DNA of 64,000 nt from JBBRHQ01 sp963840235 (GTDB lineage Bacteria; Actinomycetota; Thermoleophilia; Solirubrobacterales; 70-9): assembly GCA_963840235.1 (NCBI GenBank), contig CAWIYC010000005.1, positions 411,890-475,889 of the forward strand, read 5' to 3'. The position numbers and the translations under genes are program-made. Shown one piece after another: positions 1-7,939 of this stretch; position 1 is the first letter of the stretch, and the number at the start of each line of letters is the position of its first letter. The notes under the pieces are model-generated. The model saw only the letters and a list, made by a program, of their open reading frames with translations, searched no databases and had not been told where the DNA came from.

Positions 1-2289
1 CACCTCGTGGTTGCCGCGGCGCGAGCCGTAGGAGTTGAAGTCACGGGGCTCGACCCCCTGCTCGATCAGCCAGCGACCGGCGGGGCTGTCCTTCTTGATC
101 GCACCGGCCGGAGAGATGTGGTCGGTGGTGATCGAGTCGCCGAGGACCGCGAGGACCCGGGCGCCGGCGACCGGCTCGACCGGCTCGGGCTCGGCCGGCA
201 TTCCCTCGAAGAAGGAGGGGCGGCGGACATAGGTCGAGTCGGGCCAGTCGTAGCGGTCCCCCTCGGGGACCTCGACCGCGTTCCAGCTCTCGTCGCCCGC
301 GAACACCTCTCCGTAGTTCCTGGTGTACATCTCGGAGCGGATCGAGCGCCCGACCACCTCGCGGATCTCGGCGGCGTCGGGCCAGATGTCGCGCAAATAG
401 ACGGGTTCGCCGTCGGAGCCGGTGCCGAGCGGGTCGCCCACGAGGTCTATGTCCATGCGGCCGGCGAGCGCGTAGGCGACGACCAGCGGCGGCGAGGCAA
501 GGTAGTTTGCCTTGACGTCCTGGTTGATCCGCCCCTCGAAGTTGCGGTTGCCGGAGAGCACCGCGCAGACCGCCAGGTCCTTCTCGTCTATTGCGGCAGA
601 GATCTCCGGCGCCAGCGGGCCCGAGTTGCCGATGCAGGTGGTACAGCCGTAGCCGACGAGGTTGAACTGGAGCGCGTCCAGGTACTTCGTCAGGTCGGCC
701 TTCTCGAGGTAGTCGGTGACCACGGTCGAGCCCGGCGCCAGCGACGTCTTCACCCAGGGCTTTCGCTCGAGACCGCGCTCGATCGCGTTTCGAGCCAGCA
801 GGCCGGCGCCGATCATCACGCTGGGGTTCGAGGTGTTGGTGCAACTGGTGATCGCGGCGATGACGACACGGCCGTGATCGAGCTCGAAGCCGGTGCCGTC
901 GGCCAGCGTGACCGCGATCGCGTCGCCGCTCCCCGGCTCGGCGGTGGCGGTGGGGCCGGCGCCGGTGACCGCCGGCCGCGGCCTGCCACGCTCGTCGTCG
1001 TGGCCCTCGGCCGGGGGGTCCGAGGCCGGGAAGGACTCCCGGTTGGCCTCGTCGATCCCGTTGCCGGCCATCCGTTCCGCCGCATCGGGGTCGAACTCCC
1101 GCATCGCCTCCAGGAATGCCTCCCTGGCGCTGGCCAGCGGAACCCTGTCCTGGGGGCGCTTGGGGCCGGCGATACTGGGCTCGACGTCCCCCAGGTCGAG
1201 CTCGAGGATGTCGGAGAAGGTCGGGTCCTCGGAGTCGGAGTCGTGGAACATTCCCTGCTCGCGAGCGTAAGCATCGACCAGCTCGATCGTCTCCGTCGGG
1301 CGCCCGGTGAACTCGAGGTAGCGCAGGGTCTCGGCGTCCACCGGGAAGATCGCGCAGGTCGAGCCGAACTCCGGCGACATGTTGCCGATCGTCGCCCGGT
1401 CGGCGAGGCCGAGGGTCGCCAGCCCCGGCCCGAAGAACTCGACGAACTTGGAGACGACGCCCTTTTCGCGCAGCATCTCGGTCACGGTGAGGACGAGGTC
1501 GGTCGCGGTGGCGCCCTCGGGAAGCTCCCCAGACAGCCTGAAGCCGATGACCTGGGGCAGAAGCATCGAAACCGGCTGGCCCAGCATCGCCGCCTCGGCC
1601 TCGATCCCGCCGACGCCCCAGCCCAGCACCCCGAGGCCGTTGACCATCGTCGTGTGCGAGTCGGTCCCGACCAGGGTGTCGGGGTAGGCGGCGAGGGCGC
1701 CACCGGACTCACGGCTGTAGACGACCTGCGAGATGTACTCCAGGTTGACCTGATGGCAGATCCCGGTCGCGGGCGGGACCACGCGGAAGTTGTCGAAGGC
1801 GTGCTGGCCCCACTTGAGGAAGGAGTAGCGCTCTCGGTTGCGCTCGAACTCGCGCTCGGCGTTGGTGGCGAAGGCGCGGGCATTGCCGAAAGCGTCCACC
1901 TGGACCGAGTGGTCGATGACGAGGTCGACGTCCACCAGCGGGTTGATCGCCGCCGGGTCGCCCCCGATCTCGTCCATAGCGTCGCGCATCGCGGCCAGGT
2001 CGACGACGGCCGGGACGCCGGTGAAGTCCTGCATCAGGACCCGCGCAGGCTGGTAGGGGATCTCGGCGCTGGGCTCGGCCTTGGCGTCCCAGCTGGCGAT
2101 CGCCTCGACGTCGGCCGCAGTCACCGCCTCGCCGTCCTCGAGCCGCAGAACGTTCTCCAGCAGCACCTTGATCGAGTAGGGCAGCCTGGCGACGTCGAAG
2201 CGCTCCTGCAGCACATCGAGGCGGTGGATCTCGTAGCTGCGGCCGCCGACCTCGAGGCTCGAGCGGGCGCCGAAGGAGTCGCTGCTCAC
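1..2289 (-). CDS. acnA: aconitate hydratase (3' end cut by window edge)
   Basis: TCA-cycle enzyme interconverting citrate and isocitrate with a [4Fe-4S] cluster. Translation of the minus strand from a GTG at 2289 gives 763 codons without a stop, reaching the left edge, so the C-terminus is missing. Family signatures are clear: VGTDSHTTMVNGLGVLGWGVGGIEAE early on, the cluster cysteine in ITSCTNTSNPSVMIGAGL and the CxxC pair in GYGCTTCIGNSG. A GAGAGGA ribosome site lies about 8 bp before the GTG; an ATG slightly upstream runs into a stop after five codons. A charged, low-complexity insert (about residues 430-470) separates the central region from the SCTNTSNP block. It lies downstream of the SDR gene on the same strand, with a 27 bp gap. 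Confidence 0.95.
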   Translation of the reverse strand, partial: MSSDSFGARSSLEVGGRSYEIHRLDVLQERFDVARLPYSIKVLLENVLRLEDGEAVTAADVEAIASWDAKAEPSAEIPYQPARVLMQDFTGVPAVVDLAAMRDAMDEIGGDPAAINPLVDVDLVIDHSVQVDAFGNARAFATNAEREFERNRERYSFLKWGQHAFDNFRVVPPATGICHQVNLEYISQVVYSRESGGALAAYPDTLVGTDSHTTMVNGLGVLGWGVGGIEAEAAMLGQPVSMLLPQVIGFRLSGELPEGATATDLVLTVTEMLREKGVVSKFVEFFGPGLATLGLADRATIGNMSPEFGSTCAIFPVDAETLRYLEFTGRPTETIELVDAYAREQGMFHDSDSEDPTFSDILELDLGDVEPSIAGPKRPQDRVPLASAREAFLEAMREFDPDAAERMAGNGIDEANRESFPASDPPAEGHDDERGRPRPAVTGAGPTATAEPGSGDAIAVTLADGTGFELDHGRVVIAAITSCTNTSNPSVMIGAGLLARNAIERGLERKPWVKTSLAPGSTVVTDYLEKADLTKYLDALQFNLVGYGCTTCIGNSGPLAPEISAAIDEKDLAVCAVLSGNRNFEGRINQDVKANYLASPPLVVAYALAGRMDIDLVGDPLGTGSDGEPVYLRDIWPDAAEIREVVGRSIRSEMYTRNYGEVFAGDESWNAVEVPEGDRYDWPDSTYVRRPSFFEGMPAEPEPVEPVAGARVLAVLGDSITTDHISPAGAIKKDSPAGRWLIEQGVEPRDFNSYGSRRGNHEV

Positions 2290-2316
2290 CGCAGTCCTCT
2301 CATCGCTCGGCTGGCC

Positions 2317-3117
2317 TCATCTCTTCCCGGTCTGGCCCGAGGCAACGCTGGCAGCGGCCTTCTGGGCGGAGCCGCCGGAGGCACCTCGCGTCGCCAACCT
2401 CGGCGCGGTCAGGGCCAGGTGGGCGAGTGCCCGCTGCTGGGGCGGGGCAACCGTCACCTCGACGCTGTCGCGCTCGATCGCACGCACCACCGCAGCGCCG
2501 ACAGCGGCCGGGGTCGAGGTTCCGAGTCCCGCCGGCGCCCTTGCGCCGGCGTCGGCGAACATTCCGGCGTCGCGGATGAAGCCCGGGGCAACGATCGAGG
2601 AACCGACTCCGCTGCCGTGCAAGTCGGTGCGGAGGCCGAAGGAGAAGCCCCTCAGCCCGAACTTGGTCGCGTTGTATACGGCCGAGCGGGGGCTCGGCGC
2701 CTTGCCGGAGAGCGAGGCGACGAAGACAAGGTGGCCGACGCCGCGCCCGAGCATCCGCGGCACCAGGGCATGGGCGAGCAGCATCGGCGCCTCGAGGTTG
2801 ACGCGGAGCGCCCGCTCGATCTCGTTTGCGGCGAGGTCCTCCATCCGTCCCGTCGCCGGCAGTCCGGCGTTGGCGACGAGAATGTCGATGTCGCCGGCCT
2901 CGGCGGCGAGGGTGATCGCGGCCCCCGGCTCGGCCAGGTCGGCCGGGATCGCCCGGTGCTCCCCACCAGGCAGCGCCTCCACCATCTCAGCCAGCGCCTC
3001 GACCTTGCGGCTGCTGAGAACCAACCTTGCCCCCCGGGCCGCGAGAGCCGTGGCGATGGCGCGGCCGAGGCCCCCGGTTGCTCCGGTCAGAAGCGCTGTT
3101 CGACTGCTTGGATCCAC
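2317..3117 (-). CDS. short-chain dehydrogenase/reductase
   Basis: NAD(P)-dependent oxidoreductase of the classical SDR family, 266 residues; substrate unknown. The N-terminus carries the cofactor-binding TGATGGLGRA motif, then NAG (ILVANAG) and the catalytic YxxxK in SAVYNATKFG, with a preceding Ser in VASLSGK. I chose the GTG at 3117 (VDPSSRTALLTGATGG) because the Rossmann strand begins right after it. An open frame continues upstream to 3300, but that sequence is Arg-rich and overlaps the ABC permease gene antiparallel-like in composition, so it is unlikely to be translated. It sits between the ABC-2 permease and aconitase, all on the minus strand, with no obvious functional link. Confidence 0.88.
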   Translation of the reverse strand: MDPSSRTALLTGATGGLGRAIATALAARGARLVLSSRKVEALAEMVEALPGGEHRAIPADLAEPGAAITLAAEAGDIDILVANAGLPATGRMEDLAANEIERALRVNLEAPMLLAHALVPRMLGRGVGHLVFVASLSGKAPSPRSAVYNATKFGLRGFSFGLRTDLHGSGVGSSIVAPGFIRDAGMFADAGARAPAGLGTSTPAAVGAAVVRAIERDSVEVTVAPPQQRALAHLALTAPRLATRGASGGSAQKAAASVASGQTGKR

Positions 3118-3155
3118 GTCTTTGAACCTACCACCGGGCGGGGGCCGGTCCCCGC

Positions 3156-3902
3156 TCAGGAGATGTCGCGGCGCTGGGAGATTGCCGCGGCGAGCGCCGC
3201 GACCATCGCTGCGTAACCGAAGTAGGTGAGCGCCGCCGGCAGGGGATCGAGCAGCTTGAAGCCGACGTCTCCGCTGCTCTCGCCCCCGAGCGCGGACCAA
3301 AGGCCGCCGAGGCTGTAGGTGTCATAGCCGTCAATCAGGAGGGAGAGGAGCGGATCGACGACGATCAGCATCACGGGGACGACGACGATTGCGGCCAGCT
3401 GGTTGGTGAGCAGCGCCCCGAGCCCGACCCCCAGCATCGCCGAGATCGCGATGTAGGCGGTGGTACGCGCGGCGATACCCGCCAGCTCGGCTCCGCTGAC
3501 GCCCAGCGATCCCAGTGATTCGCCGTCGGCCGAGAGCCACGGCAAGGCGATCGCCAGCATCAGCAGCGCGCTGACGCCGGCCACGATGACTCCGGCGAGA
3601 GCACCGGCCAGCAACTTCGCGAGCAAGACCCGGCGACGGTCCGGCGACGCCAGGAAGGTCGAGGTGATCGTCCCGTGCCGGTACTCCCCCGCCGAGCTGA
3701 CGATTCCCAGCAGGAGTGTCAGCAGTGCGCCGATGCCGAAGGTCGAGAGCAACGACCGCGCGTCTTCCTCCGTGCCAACGGTCTCGGTCGCGAGATCCGC
3801 AACCGTGAAGAGCGCCGTGAGCGCCACGGCCAGCAGGGCCAGTGACCAGAAGGAACGCGCGGTTCGCAACTTCAGGAACTCGGCCGCGATCAAGTCGATC
3901 AT
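3156..3902 (-). CDS. ABC-2 type transporter permease
   Basis: Integral membrane subunit of an ABC exporter, 248 residues, in the inner membrane. It has the usual ABC-2 layout: a short cytoplasmic N-terminus (MIDLIAAEFLKLRTARSFW), about six hydrophobic segments, and a conserved loop after TM2 (GEYRHGTITSTFLASPDRRRVLLAK) as in bacitracin/multidrug-type permeases. The ATG overlaps the stop of the ATPase gene by 4 bp (ATGA at 3899-3902), so the two are translationally coupled and almost certainly form one transporter. Substrate is not evident. Confidence 0.9.
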   Translation of the reverse strand: MIDLIAAEFLKLRTARSFWSLALLAVALTALFTVADLATETVGTEEDARSLLSTFGIGALLTLLLGIVSSAGEYRHGTITSTFLASPDRRRVLLAKLLAGALAGVIVAGVSALLMLAIALPWLSADGESLGSLGVSGAELAGIAARTTAYIAISAMLGVGLGALLTNQLAAIVVVPVMLIVVDPLLSLLIDGYDTYSLGGLWSALGGESSGDVGFKLLDPLPAALTYFGYAAMVAALAAAISQRRDIS

Positions 3903-4816
3903 TCGGCACCCTCGATGCCGCCTGGCCCGGCATCGCTCGTCATCTCCAGGAATACGTCCTCCAGGGACGGCTGCTCGGCGCTGGTGAGCTGATGTAGGAC
4001 GATCCCCTCCCGGGCGGCCAGCTCGCCTACCTCCTCGGGACTCACCCGCCGCACCACCAGCAGGTCCGTACCGGAAGCCTCGACAGCGCCCCCGGCGCCC
4101 CGCAGCGCCTCTGCGAGTCGCTCGGCCTGGGGGCTTCGAACCCGCACCGCCCCGCCACCATCGCCTCGCGACGTCAGCTCCTCGAGCGTCGAGTGCGCCC
4201 GCAGCCGCCCCTTGTGAATCACTACGACCTCGTCGACGGTCTGCGCGACCTCGGCGAGCACGTGGCTGGAGACCAGAACCGTCCGCCCCTCCGCCGCCAG
4301 CGAGCGCAGGAAGTCGCGCAACCACCGAATCCCCTGCGGGTCGAGCCCGTTGGCAGGCTCGTCGAGCACCAGCACCTGGGGATCGCCGAGCAGGGCGCCG
4401 GCGAGGTTGAGTCTCTGCTTCATCCCGGTGGAGTAGCCCTTGACGCGCCTGCCGCCGGCCGACTCGAGCTCGACCAGGGCCAGCATCTCGTCAACGCGTC
4501 CGACTGGGATGGCGGCGGCTCGGGCCAGGACCCGCAGATGGTTGCGACCCTTGCGACCCGGGTGGAACCCCGAGGTGTCGAGCACCGCTCCGACCGTTGC
4601 CGTCGGATTCTCGAGCCGGGTGTACTCGCGGCCGTCAATGGTGGCGCTGCCGGAGTTCGGTCGGGCCAGGCCGAGCAGCATCCGCAGGGTGGTCGTCTTC
4701 CCGGCGCCGTTGGGGCCGAGGAAGCCGAGCACCGATCCGGGCGCCACCGAGAAGCTGAGGTCGTCCACGGCCACCGTGACGCCGTAGCGCTTGCTCAAGG
4801 ATTGGATCTCGATCAT
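3899..4816 (-). CDS. ABC transporter ATP-binding protein (drug/export type)
   Basis: ATPase partner of the downstream ABC-2 permease, 305 residues. It shows Walker A GPNGAGKTTTLR, the ABC signature (YSTGMKQRLNLAGALL; the usual LSGG is replaced by YSTG, as in many CcmA-type ATPases), Walker B VLVLDEPANGLDP and a switch His in VLVSSHVLAEV. The C-terminal ~90 residues form the extra domain common in ABC-2 exporter ATPases. I start at ATG 4816 (MIEIQSLSKRYG) because the family begins there; a GTG six codons upstream (4834) is possible. Neither has a strong ribosome site. Confidence 0.9.
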   Translation of the reverse strand: MIEIQSLSKRYGVTVAVDDLSFSVAPGSVLGFLGPNGAGKTTTLRMLLGLARPNSGSATIDGREYTRLENPTATVGAVLDTSGFHPGRKGRNHLRVLARAAAIPVGRVDEMLALVELESAGGRRVKGYSTGMKQRLNLAGALLGDPQVLVLDEPANGLDPQGIRWLRDFLRSLAAEGRTVLVSSHVLAEVAQTVDEVVVIHKGRLRAHSTLEELTSRGDGGGAVRVRSPQAERLAEALRGAGGAVEASGTDLLVVRRVSPEEVGELAAREGIVLHQLTSAEQPSLEDVFLEMTSDAGPGGIEGAE

Positions 4817-4877
4817 CGGCGCGCACCCAATCACAGATGTAGGCTCGCGGTGCCAACCCCGATCGAAGGGAGCCGAA

Positions 4878-5174
4878 GTGAAGCTCTACGTCTGCTGGGG
4901 GACTTTCCAGACGATCCGCCCCGGCGGCCACCCCTGCGCCAACGCCCACAAGGCCCTGCTCGAGGCCGGCTACGAGCCCGAGGTGACCAAGGTCCACGGG
5001 CTCGGGGTGGGTCCCCTGAAGTGGATGACCGAGGGGCGCAAGGAGGTGAAGGAGCTGACCGGCCAGCCAGCGGTGCCGGTGCTGGTCACCGACGAAGGCG
5101 AGGCGATCGCCGATTCGAAGGCGATCATCGAGTGGGCCGAGAAGCACCCGGCGAAGCCCGCAGCTGCGGCCTGA
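4878..5174 (+). CDS. glutaredoxin/GST N-terminal-like protein
   Basis: Small thioredoxin-fold protein of 98 residues, matching a stand-alone glutathione S-transferase N-terminal domain. Visible elements are the first strand KLYVCWGTF, a helix with a Cys (HPCANAHKALLEAGYEPEV), the cis-Pro segment PAVPVLVTDEGEAIADSKAIIEWAEKH (binding site for the thiol peptide in GSTs) and no all-helical C-terminal domain. Start is GTG 4878, preceded by GAAGGGA at 4864-4870; an in-frame upstream extension lacks support. It is followed 7 bp later by an NAD-binding protein, suggesting an operon. Redox partner or substrate unknown. Confidence 0.75.
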   Translation: MKLYVCWGTFQTIRPGGHPCANAHKALLEAGYEPEVTKVHGLGVGPLKWMTEGRKEVKELTGQPAVPVLVTDEGEAIADSKAIIEWAEKHPAKPAAAA

Positions 5175-5181
5175 GCGGCGC

Positions 5182-5832
5182 ATGCGGGTAGCGATTGCAG
5201 GCGGCCACGGCCAGATCGCCCTGCGCCTGACACGCCTTCTGGGCGCGGGGGACGACGAGGTGATCGGCCTGATCAGGAACCCCGCACACGAGGAGGAGGT
5301 CCGCGCCGCGGGCGCCGAGCCTGTCGTCTGCGACCTCGAGGGCGGGTGCGACGTCGCCGAGGCGATCGGCGAGGCGGGTGCGGTCGTCTTCGCCGCGGGC
5401 GCCGGCCCCGGCAGCGGCGGGGGGCGAAAGCGCACGATGGACCTGGGCGGCGCGCTGAGACTGATCGAGGCGGCGAGGGAGCGTGGGATTGAGCGCTATG
5501 TGATGGTCAGCGCGATGGGCGCGGCGGATCCCCCGGCGGAGGGCGGCGACGTGTTCGGCGAATACCTCCGGGCAAAGGCCGAGGCCGACCGCGCCCTGCG
5601 GGAGAGCGGCCTCGGGTTCACGATCGTCCGGCCGGGGATGCTGACCGACGACGAGGGCAGCGGCCGGGTCAGCCTGGGAGAGCGACTGGAGCCGGGCTCG
5701 ATCAGCCGCGACGACGTCGCCGCCGTCCTGGCAGAGGTGCTGCGAGCCCCTGGCACGATCGGCGCCAGCTTCGACGCAATCGCCGGGGAGACCCCGATCG
5801 CCGAGGCCGTTTCCTCGATCTCGGCCGGCTGA
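5182..5832 (+). CDS. NAD(P)-binding atypical SDR (NmrA/YwnB-like)
   Basis: Protein of 216 residues with an N-terminal GGHGQIALRLTRLL dinucleotide-binding motif, followed by VVFAAGAGPGSGG and YVMVSAMGA strands typical of atypical/extended SDRs related to NAD(P)H-binding epimerase-like proteins (SDR a5 type). The YxxxK equivalent is Y..(R)AK in EYLRAKAEADRALRESGLGFTIVRPGML, a very recognisable block of this family. Seven bases separate it from the glutaredoxin-like gene. It may be a redox sensor or a reductase; substrate cannot be deduced. Confidence 0.85.
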   Translation: MRVAIAGGHGQIALRLTRLLGAGDDEVIGLIRNPAHEEEVRAAGAEPVVCDLEGGCDVAEAIGEAGAVVFAAGAGPGSGGGRKRTMDLGGALRLIEAARERGIERYVMVSAMGAADPPAEGGDVFGEYLRAKAEADRALRESGLGFTIVRPGMLTDDEGSGRVSLGERLEPGSISRDDVAAVLAEVLRAPGTIGASFDAIAGETPIAEAVSSISAG

Positions 5833-5977
5833 CTCGCGCCTGGCCTGCCGGGACCGGGCGGTGCGGTGGATTCGACCTCCCAGGCATGGCTTTGTGCGAT
5901 CCCGCACTATATGTGTGCCCTTTGTTAGCGAACGACCAGGGAATCGTCTACAGTGCCGCGAACTGAATAACCGGTAA

Positions 5978-6098
5978 TGCCGAGTCCCGGGCCACCAAGA
6001 GCCCGGGAGCGGGGGAACCAACGAAGCATGGGGCGAACCCACCACGGTGGGAGCGCAGGCTCCTTTAGCGCCAGCCCGACAGCTAACCCCGCAGGCCG
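5978..6098 (+). promoter_or_regulatory. cyclic-di-AMP riboswitch (ydaO/yuaA class)
   Basis: The untranslated leader carries the conserved blocks of the ydaO/yuaA aptamer in order: GCCGAGTCC start, a GC-rich helix, GGGGGAACCAAC, GGGGCGAACCC, AGGCTCCTTTAGC and the hallmark CCGACAGCTAACCCCGCAGGC-type end. It ends a few bases before the AAGGAG site of the downstream C40 peptidase gene. In actinobacteria this c-di-AMP-sensing class usually switches off cell-wall hydrolase genes when ligand is high, which fits the downstream gene. Exact ends are estimated. Confidence 0.9.
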
Positions 6099-6113
6099 AC
6101 AAAGGAGATCGGG

Positions 6114-6668
6114 TTGTCTTCGAGCATCAGAAAGATCAAGGCGGGGTTGGCGGCAACCACCGCGGCGCTGGCCGTGCTGGCGCTCGCCCCGGCCGGCGCT
6201 TCGGCTGCCTGCGGCAGCTCAGGCGGGGTCAACCCGAGCGGCGACACGGCGTGTGCGCCGGTCGGCAAGGCGCGGCTGGTGAGCGGCAAGGCGATCGCTC
6301 CCGCCAACGCCCCGGCCCGGATCAAGGCCGTGATCGCCGCCGCCAACAAGATTCGCAACAAGCCCTACATCTGGGGCGGCGGTCATGCCCGCTGGGAGGA
6401 CAACGGCTACGACTGCTCCGGCTCGGTCAGCTACGCCCTCCACGGCGGCGGCTTCCTCTCCAGCCCGTTGCCCTCGGGCCCGCTCGAGAGCTGGGGCAAG
6501 CGCGGCGGCGGGCGCTGGATCAGCGTCTTCGCCAACTCCGGCCACGCATACGCGGTGATCGCCGGCCTGCGCTGGGACACCTCGATGACCCCTGGCAACG
6601 GCCCCGGCTGGAGCAAGCAGATGCGCCCCTCCAGCGGCTACATCGCCCGTCACCCGGTCGGTTACTAG
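6114..6668 (+). CDS. secreted NlpC/P60-like (C40) peptidoglycan hydrolase
   Basis: Predicted secreted 184-residue protein under riboswitch control. The TTG start at 6114 is set by AAAGGAG at 6101-6107. A Sec signal peptide (IRKIKAGLAATTAALAVLALAPAGASA) is followed by a linker and a compact C40-like domain: KPYIWGGGH, then YDCSGSVSYAL with the nucleophile Cys, and a His candidate in NSGHAYAVIAG. The family cleaves D-Glu-mesoDAP or similar peptide bonds in peptidoglycan during growth or resuscitation. No LysM or SH3 targeting domain is seen. It is monocistronic, with a hairpin terminator right after the stop. Confidence 0.85.
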   Translation: MSSSIRKIKAGLAATTAALAVLALAPAGASAACGSSGGVNPSGDTACAPVGKARLVSGKAIAPANAPARIKAVIAAANKIRNKPYIWGGGHARWEDNGYDCSGSVSYALHGGGFLSSPLPSGPLESWGKRGGGRWISVFANSGHAYAVIAGLRWDTSMTPGNGPGWSKQMRPSSGYIARHPVGY

Positions 6669-6686
6669 GACGAAAGCATTCTGCGG

Positions 6687-6719
6687 AAGGCCCGGATCGC
6701 CGCAAGGCGTCCGGGCCTT
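6687..6719 (+). terminator. hairpin terminator after the C40 gene
   Basis: A perfect 10 bp stem (AAGGCCCGGA at 6687-6696 with TCCGGGCCTT at 6710-6719) with a 13-base loop lies 18 bp after the stop. It is followed by a pyrimidine-rich CTCTCGTT run rather than a true U-tract. Confidence 0.7.
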
Positions 6720-6811
6720 CTCTCGTTCGGGCGCGAGGATCGCGAAGCGGACTCGCCCACCGCTCGCGCACAGCTTCCGGCTCCTATAGCGTTGTGCCGG
6801 GGAGCAGTCAG

Positions 6812-7939
6812 GTGGCTGCACCTCCGGAAGTGGAGGAGGAGACGACGGCACCAACCACGGCAAACGAGGAGCCCCGGGCGGCTGAGCCCCCGGGGGGCCC
6901 GGACGCGCCCTCGTCGGTACCCGACATCCGCCTCAGCGGCCTGACCAAACGCTACGGCGAGGTGGTGGCGGTTGACCAGATTGACCTCGAGATAGCCGAG
7001 GGGGAGTTCTTCACCATGCTCGGCCCCTCCGGCTCGGGCAAGACGACCACGCTGCGGATGATCGCCGGTTTCGAGGAGCCGACCTCGGGAACCGTCGAAC
7101 TCGCCGGCAACGATGTCGTCGGCCTGCCGCCGTATGACCGCGCTGTCAACACCGTCTTTCAGGACTACGCCCTGTTCCCGCACATGACCGTCGGCGAGAA
7201 CGTCTCCTACGGGCTGCGGGTGGCGAGGGTCGCAAAGGACGAGAGGGCCAGCCGCCGCGACGAGGCGCTGGAGATGGTGCGCCTCTCCGGCTACGGCGAG
7301 CGCAAGCCGAGCGAGCTCTCCGGCGGCCAGCGCCAGCGGGTGGCGCTGGCGCGGGCGATCGTAAACAGACCCAAGGTGCTGCTGCTCGACGAGCCGCTGG
7401 GCGCCCTCGACCTGAAGTTGCGTGAGCAGATGCAGACCGAGCTGAAGACGATTCAGGGGGAGGTTGGCATCACCTTCGTCTACGTCACCCACGACCAGGA
7501 CGAGGCGCTGACCATGAGTGACAGGATCGCCGTCTTCAACGAGGGGAGGGTCGAGCAGGTGAGCCCGCCGACCGAGCTCTACGAGCACCCGGAGAACGCC
7601 TTCGTCGCCGGCTTCGTCGGTGTCTCGAACCTGCTCGAGCGCGAGGGGGCCCGCGTCACCATCCGTCCCGAGAAGATCAAAATCCTCGACCCGAGCGAGA
7701 GCAGCGACGGGCTGCGGAGCGAGCGCGGGCGCATCGTCGACGTCGCCTACGTCGGCATGGTCACCCGCTACACGGTCGCTTTGGAGGCGGGGGGAGAGCT
7801 TCAAGTGGTCCGCCAGAATCAGGAGACGACGTCGGCTGACGCCATCTCCGAGAGCGGGCGAGAGGTTGTAGTCGGATGGAGGCCGGAGCACACCGTCCCC
7901 GTCCGGGAAGAAACGACGAACGAGGAGGAATCACCGTGA
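6812..7939 (+). CDS. potA: spermidine/putrescine ABC transporter ATP-binding protein
   Basis: ATPase of a PotABCD-type polyamine importer, 375 residues. An acidic, Pro-rich N-terminal extension of about 45 residues precedes the ABC domain: Walker A GPSGSGKTTTLRMIAGFE, Q-loop VFQDYALFPHMTV, signature LSGGQRQRVALARA, Walker B VLLLDEPLGALD and H-loop VTHDQDEA. A C-terminal TOBE-like domain follows (VTIRPEKIKIL...). The GTG at 6812 is chosen because GGGGAG lies about 7 bp upstream; another GTG at 6794 is less well placed. Its stop overlaps the GTG of the binding protein, and potB/potC follow, giving a four-gene operon. Confidence 0.93.
   Translation: MAAPPEVEEETTAPTTANEEPRAAEPPGGPDAPSSVPDIRLSGLTKRYGEVVAVDQIDLEIAEGEFFTMLGPSGSGKTTTLRMIAGFEEPTSGTVELAGNDVVGLPPYDRAVNTVFQDYALFPHMTVGENVSYGLRVARVAKDERASRRDEALEMVRLSGYGERKPSELSGGQRQRVALARAIVNRPKVLLLDEPLGALDLKLREQMQTELKTIQGEVGITFVYVTHDQDEALTMSDRIAVFNEGRVEQVSPPTELYEHPENAFVAGFVGVSNLLEREGARVTIRPEKIKILDPSESSDGLRSERGRIVDVAYVGMVTRYTVALEAGGELQVVRQNQETTSADAISESGREVVVGWRPEHTVPVREETTNEEESP

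Noticed and set aside
7..3216. Very long plus-strand open frame (over 1000 codons) opposite aconitase and the SDR
   Set aside because: It is Arg/Gly/Asp-rich, has no recognisable domain and is exactly antisense to well-conserved genes; a usual high-GC artefact.
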